DNA from: Galactobacillus timonensis
GTDB taxonomy: Bacteria; Bacillota_I; Bacilli_A; Erysipelotrichales; Erysipelotrichaceae
Length of the DNA: 64,000 nt
NCBI RefSeq assembly: GCF_900240265.1
Contig: NZ_LT964739.1
Coordinates: forward strand, 549,947 to 613,946
Reading direction: 5' to 3'
Shown one piece after another: positions 52,925-60,739 of the stretch. The notes beneath the pieces were generated by a model. The model had not been told where the DNA came from. It saw only the letters and a program-made list of their open reading frames with translations, and ran no database searches. Within the stretch, counting starts at the first letter, position 1. Each line of letters starts with the position of its first letter. Both the position numbers and the translations under genes were made by a program.

Positions 52925-53006
52925 TGAAGTTGCAGTGAAGTGGAATGAAGTTTTGAGTGAAGTGCAGTGAAGTTTTACTTCATTTACTTCACTGCTTCCT
53001 TATAAT
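52925..53006 (+). promoter_or_regulatory. Phased TGAAGT repeat array and promoter of the AlbA_2 gene
   Basis: Five direct TGAAGT hexamers start at 52925, 52936, 52946, 52958 and 52968, about one helical turn apart. Two inverted copies (ACTTCA) follow at 52977 and 52986, where the -35 would lie. A perfect TATAAT is at 53001-53006. The arrangement looks like a multi-site operator. Confidence 0.7.
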
Positions 53007-53030
53007 GGAACCAGAAGGGAGGCCGGCAAT

Positions 53031-54506
53031 ATGCAGATAGAAGAGCTTATTCCGGGCGTAAACCTCGAAACGAGGCAGACGGAATTTAAAGGAATCCTAA
53101 AAGAAGGCGTCAATAAAGGCGGGACACCGGAAGAGATCAGCTGGCTCAAAACAATTGCGGCTTTTGCCAACACGGATGGCGGCGATCTGTATGTCGGAGT
53201 CGAGGATCGGTCCCACAAAATTGTTGCGCTGGATCATACAGAGGCTGACAAAACAGTCCGCATGGTTCATCGGCAGATCCGCGAAAAAATCGAGCCAACA
53301 ATCTCCTATTCCATGGAATCGATTCCTGTTCCCGAAACTTCACCGATCCGGTATATTCTGAAAATTTCCGTTTCTGCAAGCGAGGACCTGCCTGTGATTC
53401 TGCACAGTAAAGGTTTTCTCGGCATCTATGTGCGCAATTTCGGTCGGACTGAATCGGCTTCCCCCGAGCAGATCCGCGACCTTGTGCTTATGAGCGAGCA
53501 TATCCCCTATGATCAGCCGTTTACAGAACTGACTTATCAGCCGCAGGATTTTTCCGTATTTCACCAGTTGCTAAAATCTGCGGGAATCAAAGTGACGGAG
53601 AAGGCTTTGATCTCAATCGGCTTCATGAATGAGAAACGCCGTCTTTCCAAAGGTGCACTGCTGTTTCAGGATTCCTGCCGGACTCCGGAAACCAGAATGG
53701 TGATGACTCTCTGGAAGGGGCTGGACAAGGGGAGTGATATCGTTCTGGCCCAGAAGGAATTTATCGGAAACCTCCTTACCGGAATCCAGGAAGGCATCGA
53801 CTTTGTTATGGATCATTCAGCAAACGGATTTATCAAGCGCCCAGATACGCGTCAGAGTTATTTCGCCTACCCGCAGCGTTCCGTCATGGAAGGAATTGTA
53901 AACGCGGTGGGGCACCGCAACTATTTCATCCAGGGCAGTCAGATTGAAATCAACATTTTTCAGGATCGGCTTGAAATTACTTCACCCGGTTCTCTGCTGG
54001 GAGTGCGGCGGCTGAACAGGGAAACAGATATTGCATCAATTATCCCCCGACGGCGCAATGAAGTAATCTGCTCGATCCTGGAACTGTGCCGTCTTATGGA
54101 AGAAAAAGGCAGCGGCTTCGACAAGATTGAATCGGATTATCAAAATGCGGACGATGCACATAAGCCGTATGTTTCCTGTGACGCTTCCTCATTCACTCTC
54201 TGTCTGCCGGATCTGACGGTAACGTCAGCTATGGAAGCGACGAAAAATCAGGAATATGCCGATGTATATACTGCCGGCTTGACAACCGGAAAATATGATC
54301 TGAAGATTCTTGGCTACTGCTATTACAAAGAACGTTCAGTACGTGAGATAGCCGATTATATCGGTCTGAAGCCTTCCACTTACTTCAGAAAAAATACGAT
54401 CCAGCGGCTTGTGGACGGGCATTATCTGACGGAATCGATGAGCAGCAGAACATCGTTCTACCGTGCAAACCATGCAAATGTTCTGCTCAATCACCTCGAT
54501 GCTTGA
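53031..54506 (+). CDS. Schlafen/AlbA_2-domain putative transcriptional regulator
   Basis: 491 residues. An AlbA_2 (divergent AAA_4, Schlafen-like) domain lies at about 8-130: RQTEFKGILK, TIAAFANTDGGDLYVGVED. A HATPase_c_4-like domain follows at about 275-380: RSVMEGIVNAVGHRNY, IFQDRLEITSPGSL, MEEKGSGFDKI. A C-terminal winged helix (SVREIADYIGLKPSTYFRKNTIQRLV) would bind DNA. The family is called transcriptional regulator, though Schlafen-type AlbA_2 folds can be nucleases. AAGGGAGG precedes the ATG. The repeat array directly upstream suggests autoregulation. Confidence 0.85.
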   Translation: MQIEELIPGVNLETRQTEFKGILKEGVNKGGTPEEISWLKTIAAFANTDGGDLYVGVEDRSHKIVALDHTEADKTVRMVHRQIREKIEPTISYSMESIPVPETSPIRYILKISVSASEDLPVILHSKGFLGIYVRNFGRTESASPEQIRDLVLMSEHIPYDQPFTELTYQPQDFSVFHQLLKSAGIKVTEKALISIGFMNEKRRLSKGALLFQDSCRTPETRMVMTLWKGLDKGSDIVLAQKEFIGNLLTGIQEGIDFVMDHSANGFIKRPDTRQSYFAYPQRSVMEGIVNAVGHRNYFIQGSQIEINIFQDRLEITSPGSLLGVRRLNRETDIASIIPRRRNEVICSILELCRLMEEKGSGFDKIESDYQNADDAHKPYVSCDASSFTLCLPDLTVTSAMEATKNQEYADVYTAGLTTGKYDLKILGYCYYKERSVREIADYIGLKPSTYFRKNTIQRLVDGHYLTESMSSRTSFYRANHANVLLNHLDA

Positions 54507-54583
54507 CATGGTCATTCGTAAATAGCTTCATCTATTGATTCCGTTTCTGGGTATAATAAAAACCGCTTAAAGGGAGATGTTCT

Positions 54584-56098
54584 ATGAAAAACCGGATCCG
54601 CATTTTAGCTACCAGCGACGTGCATGGCCATATCACTCCGTATCTCTATACGAATGGTCAGGAATATGACGGCGGCTTTGCCAAGCTCAGCACACTGATC
54701 CAGCAGCTGCGTGATGAGAATACGCTGCTCATTGATAATGGTGACAGTATTGAAGGCAGTGCCCTGACCCGCTACCATGCGGTGGCGCATGAGCGAATGG
54801 TTTCGCCCGTGACGGCTGTCATGAACGCCATGGGCTATGACTATATCAACCTGGGCAACCATGACTTCAGCCTCGGTCAGCGTGCCCTTGCCATTCATCT
54901 CAAGGCCCTTAAGGCTCCCTGCATCACCAGCAATATCACGTTCCACGATGCGCCGCTCGGTCCGACCTATGTGATCCGTGACTTCGACGGCGTCAAGGTT
55001 GCGCTGATCGGTGTCAGTATCACCGACACAAGGCACACAGAGCCGGCCTCAAACATCGAAGGCTACAGTTTCCTTGATACGATCGAAACAGTGCAGAATG
55101 CCGTCGATGCCGTTCGCCATCTCGAAAATCCCGCCTATGTCATCGTCGTCTATCACGGCAGCTTTGAAATCAATCCGAAGACCGATTCCCGCTCCGGCTG
55201 TATGCAGGGCGACAACTGTGCCTATGCCATGCTGCAGCAGGTACGGGGCATCGATGTCCTGATTGCCGGCCACAGCCATCAGCATCTGCTCGGCACCTAT
55301 AACAATACGGTATATGCCGAGACGGAAGCCGACGGCAGAGAACTCATCTGCATTGATCTGGCAACGGATTCCCATACCATTGAACCCGTCATCTACCGGG
55401 CCGATGGCGAAGCGGATGAAGCGATCATGAAGCTGATCGCACGCGAAGAAGCGGATTGTCAGGCGTGGCTCGATGAGCCCCTGGCCAAAACAAACATGGA
55501 TCTTCGCATCGCCAATGAAAATGAAGCCAGACTCAAGGGCACTCCTTCCATTACCCTCTTCAATCATATTGCCATGGAAGAAACCGGAGCCATGCTCGCA
55601 GCCTGCTCACTATTCAAGGGCGCAACAGGCTTTGGCGCCTCAATTACACGCAGAGCCCTGTTTACCAACTATCCCTACATCAACCGTCTTGTCGTCAAGA
55701 AGCTGTCCGGCGTACAGCTGAAGGAATTCCTCGAAGAGGATGCGTCCTACTGGAGCGCCAACGCCGCAGCTCAGATTGTTGCCGGCGAAGATCCGGCTCA
55801 TCCGGAAAACTACGACCTTGTCAGCGGCATCGACTACCGCATCAACGTTGCCAATCCAATCGGCGAACGTGTCGAAGAGATCCTGTACCAGGGTAACCCG
55901 ATCACGGAGGACAGCACCTTTACCCTCTGTGTCAATTCGTACCATGCGGCAGGAGGCGGTGGCTTCCATGTACTGAAGCAGTGTGAGACGCTGAAGACGA
56001 TCGACAGCAGCTTTACGGATCTTGCCGAGGCCTGGTTCAAGAACCACCCGGTCATTGAATTTGATCCGGAATTCAATATCCACGTTGTCAATGAGTGA
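54584..56098 (+). CDS. Bifunctional metallophosphatase/5'-nucleotidase (UshA/CpdB-like), cytoplasmic
   Basis: 504 residues. Metallophosphoesterase domain (1-260): ATSDVHGH, NGDSIEGS, NLGNHDF, VIVVYHGSFE and AGHSHQH hold the two-metal site. The 5_nucleotid_C domain (about 300-470) ends in SYHAAGGGGFHVL with the substrate-stacking aromatics. No signal peptide, unlike UshA. It removes phosphate from nucleotides or 2',3'-cyclic forms. AAGGGAG precedes the start; a TATAAT lies at 54552. Confidence 0.92.
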   Translation: MKNRIRILATSDVHGHITPYLYTNGQEYDGGFAKLSTLIQQLRDENTLLIDNGDSIEGSALTRYHAVAHERMVSPVTAVMNAMGYDYINLGNHDFSLGQRALAIHLKALKAPCITSNITFHDAPLGPTYVIRDFDGVKVALIGVSITDTRHTEPASNIEGYSFLDTIETVQNAVDAVRHLENPAYVIVVYHGSFEINPKTDSRSGCMQGDNCAYAMLQQVRGIDVLIAGHSHQHLLGTYNNTVYAETEADGRELICIDLATDSHTIEPVIYRADGEADEAIMKLIAREEADCQAWLDEPLAKTNMDLRIANENEARLKGTPSITLFNHIAMEETGAMLAACSLFKGATGFGASITRRALFTNYPYINRLVVKKLSGVQLKEFLEEDASYWSANAAAQIVAGEDPAHPENYDLVSGIDYRINVANPIGERVEEILYQGNPITEDSTFTLCVNSYHAAGGGGFHVLKQCETLKTIDSSFTDLAEAWFKNHPVIEFDPEFNIHVVNE

Positions 56099-56108
56099 GG
56101 TAACAAGC

Positions 56109-57086
56109 ATGTCCAAAGTATTTCAGACCATTCTTCTGCAGGCGCTGCCGGCAAGCGGAAAGTCGGAAGTGCGCAACTTCCTGGCCAACGTCGAACCCAA
56201 ACGTCTGGAAGAGGAGTTTCATATCGGCGCCAATCTGCAGCTGGATGATTATCCCTATGTCAACTTCATGCGTGAAATCGACACGGCTCTGGAAGCGGTC
56301 CATCAGCCCCGCATCTTCTATCCAAGCAACGACAAGCCGTTGATCGACGGCCGCGACTGGGCGACGTTCATCAATCTGCTGAATGAGGATTATCACAATC
56401 TCCATAACCGGGTTCATGTAAGCCCGGACAGCTATGCGCTGTATCTGTTTGACCGGATGGACAAGGCGGCGATGGGTGCGGGACTCGATGCCCGGATTGC
56501 CGGATTACCGGATGATGTAAGAGACGCTATCGCAAAGAAATTAGAGGCGCCGGCAAAGAAGATCATCACAGACCTTGAGGCACAGTATCCAGACAGCTTT
56601 GACAACAAGACGCTGATCATTGAATGTTCGCGGGGCGGAAAAGACGGCAGCACGATGCCGCTATCCGGTACGATGGGCTATCAGTTTTCGCTTCCGTATC
56701 TTGCCAATGATCTGCTGGAACATGCGGTCATTCTCTATATTCTTGTGACGCCTGAGCAAAGCCGCGCCAAGAACTTTGCCCGTTCCGAAGGCAATACGGA
56801 TCAGTCGAGCAATCTGTTCCATGGTGTGCCGCTGGATGTGATGCTCGGCGATTACGGCTGCGACGATATGATGTGGCTGATTGACCACAGTGAAGTCAAA
56901 GGTACAGTCACAGTCAACGCACATGGCAAAACCTATCATCTGCCGGTCGGTGTGTTTGATAACCGCATCGACGCAACCAGCTTCTTGCGCCGTGATAAAG
57001 CGACGTGGACAAGCGAAGAGATTGCGACGGTCACCAACGGCATCCGCCAGGCGACGGATGCAATGTGGGAAAACCGCAATCGGTAA
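56109..57086 (+). CDS. Conserved protein with P-loop-like motif, unknown function
   Basis: 325 residues from MSKVFQTILLQALPASGKSE. LPASGKS resembles a Walker A without its first Gly. The middle has IIECSRGGKDGSTMPLSGTMGYQFSLPYLAND and a late LIDHSEVKGTV. The lack of a clear second nucleotide motif leaves kinase or ATPase activity unproven. It lies 10 bp after the 5'-nucleotidase gene, suggesting a nucleotide-linked role. The frame upstream of this ATG overlaps that gene and is rejected. Confidence 0.65.
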   Translation: MSKVFQTILLQALPASGKSEVRNFLANVEPKRLEEEFHIGANLQLDDYPYVNFMREIDTALEAVHQPRIFYPSNDKPLIDGRDWATFINLLNEDYHNLHNRVHVSPDSYALYLFDRMDKAAMGAGLDARIAGLPDDVRDAIAKKLEAPAKKIITDLEAQYPDSFDNKTLIIECSRGGKDGSTMPLSGTMGYQFSLPYLANDLLEHAVILYILVTPEQSRAKNFARSEGNTDQSSNLFHGVPLDVMLGDYGCDDMMWLIDHSEVKGTVTVNAHGKTYHLPVGVFDNRIDATSFLRRDKATWTSEEIATVTNGIRQATDAMWENRNR

Positions 57087-57147
57087 TATTCCAAACCTTC
57101 TGTACTGCTTCACCACAAGTCAGCAAAAATCCATTCTTATCAACATC

Positions 57148-57176
57148 AGCCTGGTCGCACTGCGGTCAGGCTTTTA
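57148..57176 (+). terminator. Terminator after the P-loop-like gene
   Basis: AGCCTG/CAGGCT stem and T4. From 57181 to 57350 the sequence is probably the left end of the ISL3 element; its inverted repeats were not resolved. Confidence 0.65.
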
Positions 57177-57350
57177 TGTACTTCGCACATGAGCGAAAAT
57201 CGGCGCTTTTGAAATGTGTGGGGTTAGAGTCAAACCGGAGCGATAAATCTCTGGGGTAACTGGCGCCCCATAATCATGAACTCAGCGCCCGAGTCATCTG
57301 AAGTAAGACATGACCTTACAACTGGTTTGAACAGCTGTGAGGCCAAGTTT

Positions 57351-58742
57351 TTATTTCGCCGTTTTTGTGACATTCGAGTGTATCGGGTTCAATGAGTAGG
57401 TCGCATCCTTGTCCAGAACGTACATGAGGCGGTTGCGGAATCTGTCCCAGTTGTGATAGCCGTTCGCATTCTTCTTGATGCACTTACAGATTGAGTTTCG
57501 GTTTTCAATGATCGCATTGGTCATCCGCTTATGATAGGCATTGGGTTTGCCGGTCTTGGAATCGACCTTGTAGATGTAGCCGTAGGTAGTAAGAGAATTG
57601 ATGATTTCGGTCCGCCATTTGGTCAGTGTGCTGGCGAAGTGACGCATTTCCGGTACCTGAGACTTCCTGAACTCCGTAATCAGTTCGTTCAGTTTCTGCT
57701 CCCTATCGTTGGGCGTGGCGGTCTCATAGTAGTCGTATACTTTTTCTTTCAGATTCCATGACTCCATCAGCTCAGGGCTTATTTTCAGGAGCTTCTCGCG
57801 GAGATCATAGTAGTTAATCGGAAATTTGAAATGATTGTTATATCTTCTCTGTCCGTTTGGATCGAACAGCTTCTTACCATCTTTTGTGCTGCTGTCGGAA
57901 TGCCTGTAGAGAATCCAGTTGAACTTCTTGAGAAGATAGTATTCATCGGAACCTTTTGTGGTTCCTTTCATGGCACGGATTCGAACACTGTCGGTCTGGC
58001 GTCCCAGTTCCTGGCAGAGATGGAATCTGTCCACGATACCGATACTGTTCGGGAAACACTTCTTCATGACCGTTCGATAGGTATCGTACATATCGAAGGA
58101 ACAGGCTTTGACTTTCTTCCGCTCTTCCAGCGGGATCTTCATAAAGTAGCTGAGCAGCCGATCTTCCCGTCTGGAGTTCAGGAAATCAATGGGCGTCTGT
58201 CTCTGGAAATCCATAAGAACACAGACGAATTTCTCGCTGTAGTTGCGGAAGGCATAGACTTCATCAAAGCTGATCATCTCCGGCAGAGGTTTCCTGGGAA
58301 GACTGACGTGATCATCAAACAGATAGGCAGCTGTGGCAGGAGAGAGATGATACCTGCGCGCAACGGAAGAGAATGTCTCGTTATAGTTCTTCAGATCCGT
58401 GAGCACTCTCTGAACCGTGAATGCGGAGATACTCATACTGCCAAAGGAGAATGGATTCTTCTCTGCATAGGTTCGATGACATACCGGACAGACATATCGT
58501 CTGGCCCGGTAAAGCAGCGTACATTTACGATCAGAAAGAACACTGTGCGTAATCTTCTTCCAGTAATAATCTTTGATCCTTGGAGTTTTACAGCCGCATT
58601 CCGGGCAGGGCTCATAGTGCGGAACGAGCCGGACTGAGATCTGTGCATTTCCATTCAAGTTCTGATACTGGAAGTCCTCCACATCACTGTCTTCCAGGCC
58701 GAAGAGCTCCATGATGTCCTCTTTATTCGTGTTAAGAGACAT
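57351..58742 (-). CDS. ISL3-family transposase
   Basis: 463 residues. N-terminal zinc ribbon (CPECGC about 47, CPVC about 85), helix-turn-helix around SSVARRYHLSPATAAYLFD, then the DDE domain with ISFDEVYAFR (Asp), GIVDRFHLCQELGRQTD (Asp) and a C-terminal RMTNAIIENRNSICKCIKKNANGY, where ISL3 members have the final Glu. The N-terminus could begin at a later Met (MELFGLED). Intact frame. Confidence 0.93.
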   Translation of the reverse strand: MSLNTNKEDIMELFGLEDSDVEDFQYQNLNGNAQISVRLVPHYEPCPECGCKTPRIKDYYWKKITHSVLSDRKCTLLYRARRYVCPVCHRTYAEKNPFSFGSMSISAFTVQRVLTDLKNYNETFSSVARRYHLSPATAAYLFDDHVSLPRKPLPEMISFDEVYAFRNYSEKFVCVLMDFQRQTPIDFLNSRREDRLLSYFMKIPLEERKKVKACSFDMYDTYRTVMKKCFPNSIGIVDRFHLCQELGRQTDSVRIRAMKGTTKGSDEYYLLKKFNWILYRHSDSSTKDGKKLFDPNGQRRYNNHFKFPINYYDLREKLLKISPELMESWNLKEKVYDYYETATPNDREQKLNELITEFRKSQVPEMRHFASTLTKWRTEIINSLTTYGYIYKVDSKTGKPNAYHKRMTNAIIENRNSICKCIKKNANGYHNWDRFRNRLMYVLDKDATYSLNPIHSNVTKTAK

Positions 58743-58960
58743 ACCGATGACCTCTGATTCTGCAGGGAATCGATTGAATACCGTATACCATGCATGAATT
58801 CCTTTCCGGAAAGCCGAATCAAAATGATGAACGAAGGGCTTTTCTTCAAAATGATGAGGTGAAACGTTCCTTCGTTCGGTATTGATCGGCTTTCATCCCT
58901 TCTGCCCTCAGAATAGGAACGCAGAGGCTTCTTTGATATTCCTGCTGTGAGAAAAAGAGG

Positions 58961-59503
58961 TCATGTGAAAACGAGCTGGCAGCGCAGCTTTCTGTTCTGC
59001 AGGAACTGCCTGCCAAGCAGGGTAATACAATTCGTGGTTATATCCGTATTGAGGTAAATGCGCCTGGTATTGAGAATACTCTGCCAGTACCGGTTGAACT
59101 TCCAGCGGATCAGCCGTACAGCGTCATAGTCAAAGGAATTACCGCTTTCTTCAACGGTAAAGGAACGATCCCCGCATGAAGTAAGAACAGCGGTAAAATC
59201 GTCCGCGGTGCGGCTGCTGTAGGGGATCATGAAAGACAGCAGAACTGCATCTGCAGACGAGCCTTTCCGGTAAACACGCTTAATGATCAGTGGCACAGTA
59301 TGATCAAGAATGGTAAATCTTCTGCTGTACTTTGCGTAATACAGATAGCCATTATTCACAATCAGTTCGGAAACCGACTGATCATAAAAGACCTGAACAG
59401 CTCTTGTAATGATTTCCTGTGTGGAAGAATCGTTTGAGGAATGAATCAGGCGATTCTTAACAAACTCCACGAGCTTGTGCAAATGACAATGAATCATGAT
59501 CAT
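58961..59503 (-). CDS. DUF6431-like protein, perhaps degenerate
   Basis: 180 residues. The central ADAVLLSFMIPYSSRTADDF and the end TLLGRQFLQNRKLRCQLVFT recall, from memory, the DUF6431 proteins found near IS elements in Clostridia, which normally have a zinc ribbon before that motif. No Cys pairs are visible here, so it may be a decayed copy. No good ribosome binding site. Unrelated explanations remain possible. Confidence 0.4.
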   Translation of the reverse strand: MIMIHCHLHKLVEFVKNRLIHSSNDSSTQEIITRAVQVFYDQSVSELIVNNGYLYYAKYSRRFTILDHTVPLIIKRVYRKGSSADAVLLSFMIPYSSRTADDFTAVLTSCGDRSFTVEESGNSFDYDAVRLIRWKFNRYWQSILNTRRIYLNTDITTNCITLLGRQFLQNRKLRCQLVFT

Positions 59504-59525
59504 CAGACAGGTCTATAATGGAGTC

Positions 59526-59887
59526 GCTGGCATGTGCTGGACTGCGAAGGGTTTGGGGATGCCAGCTTTTATTATTGCCAGGAGCTCAACATTCCTCCTT
59601 TACCTGAAGGATAGTCTTTTTCATCCAATTCGAACAATACCTGTACAAAAAAAGCAAACCCCAGAGTCTTAAACTTTCACAGACATACATAAAAGATGGC
59701 AACCCCATCACCTTGAAATGCAGGTCACCATCCCCTCAAATTTTTAAATATCCCGAAAATCACACAGTACCCAGCATCCCTGAATTACCAGATAAAGTAT
59801 GGCCATGGAATCCTTCTTCCCTGTGGGTACTGACAGATGTCCCTCCCGTAGTTAAACTGTTCCTGCAGAATCTGTTTTTCTGCAGGA
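59526..59887. other. Intergenic region with two hairpins, no supported gene
   Basis: Hairpin 1: GCTGGCAT/ATGCCAGC followed by TTTTATT (59526-59570). Hairpin 2: TCCTGCAG/CTGCAGGA (59861-59887). Short open frames between them lack ribosome binding sites. The toxin-antitoxin operon begins at 59963. Confidence 0.6.
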
Positions 59888-59962
59888 AAATCCATCCCTT
59901 TCCCAGTTAAATATCTGCAGATTTCCGCTCAAGCTCAGCAGATTCAGAAGGAGGCCGTACAT

Positions 59963-60208
59963 ATGCCAGATGTATTATCAGTAAGTTCTGCTGAGTTACA
60001 GAACAACTTCGGCAGGTACTTAAGTATCGTAATGGAAGGAACGCAGATCATTATTACAAAGAATGGAAAACAGGTTGCGCGTCTCATCCCTGAAGATGCG
60101 GCTGTTTCTTACCTGACTGATTCTCTCACAGGGGTCTTAAAGGGCAATTTTAATCCGGATGAAGCAAAGGATAAAGAATTGAGAGAAAAGTATGAAGTTG
60201 CTGATTGA
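59963..60208 (+). CDS. Phd/YefM-family antitoxin
   Basis: 81 residues: SVSSAELQNNFGRYLSIVMEG, then ITKNGKQVARLIPED, the YefM/Phd DNA-binding fold. The C-terminal tail, rich in Asp and Glu, would bind and block the toxin. AGAAGGAGG precedes the ATG. It overlaps the toxin gene by 17 bp, the usual co-translated order. Confidence 0.92.
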   Translation: MPDVLSVSSAELQNNFGRYLSIVMEGTQIIITKNGKQVARLIPEDAAVSYLTDSLTGVLKGNFNPDEAKDKELREKYEVAD

Positions 60209-60604
60209 TGCAACTATCCTGCTGGACGTTTTGCAGGCGAGGGAGCCTCATATGAAGAACTCGTCTCTTATCTGGAAACTGTGTGAAACAGGTGAAGTAG
60301 ATGGATATGTTTCTGCGCTTACTCTCGCCAATCTTGTTTATGTGATGCGAAAAGAACTGGATCCTAAAGACATCCATAATGTTTTAAAAAACTACAATTG
60401 GTTTTTCATATTGCTGCGTTGTCTGAAGCTGATCTCCAACTTTCATCTGCGATGGAGTGGAAAGACTTTGAGGATGCAATACAGTGTGCAACCGCAGAGA
60501 GGATCAATGCAGATTTTATTATTACCCATAACGTTAAAGATTTTCTACAGAGCAGGAAAGCGTTAGCGTTTACCCCGGCCGAGTTTCTAGAGCGATATTA
60601 TTAA
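60192..60604 (+). pseudogene. PIN-domain toxin with -1 frameshift at a slippery heptamer
   Basis: Frame 0 gives the N-terminus MKLLIDATILLDVL (first catalytic Asp) up to NVLK. The rest of the PIN domain (LVFHIAALSEADL, EWKDFEDAIQCA, DFIITHNVKDF with later acids) lies in the -1 frame and ends at 60604. The switch point is A AAA AAC at 60386-60392, exactly the type used for programmed -1 frameshifting. One extra A would also restore it. So it is either a recoded RNase toxin (about 137 residues) or a toxin lost by a one-base deletion. Confidence 0.8.
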
Positions 60605-60690
60605 CCGAAACTGAAAGATGCTGGCTGCATTGATCCTCTCATCCCCCGTTTTATACATTCCCGCTTGATCAGCGGACCGCAACATCAAAA

Positions 60691-60725
60691 GAGGCATTAT
60701 CACAATGCCTCTCCATTTTATTTTT
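60691..60725. terminator. Bidirectional terminator between the PIN toxin and the Cna-B gene
   Basis: GAGGCATT/AATGCCTC stem with T-rich flanks on both strands, placed between convergent genes. Confidence 0.75.
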
Positions 60726-60739
60726 GGCGCACCGAAGTA

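Noticed and set aside
52914..52993. CRISPR-like array
   Set aside because: The TGAAGT repeats are only 6 bp with 4-6 bp gaps, far too short, and no cas genes are near.
57181..58960. Terminal inverted repeats and target duplication for the ISL3 element
   Set aside because: Only short matches such as TTCAAAA were found at either side, so I did not assign boundaries.
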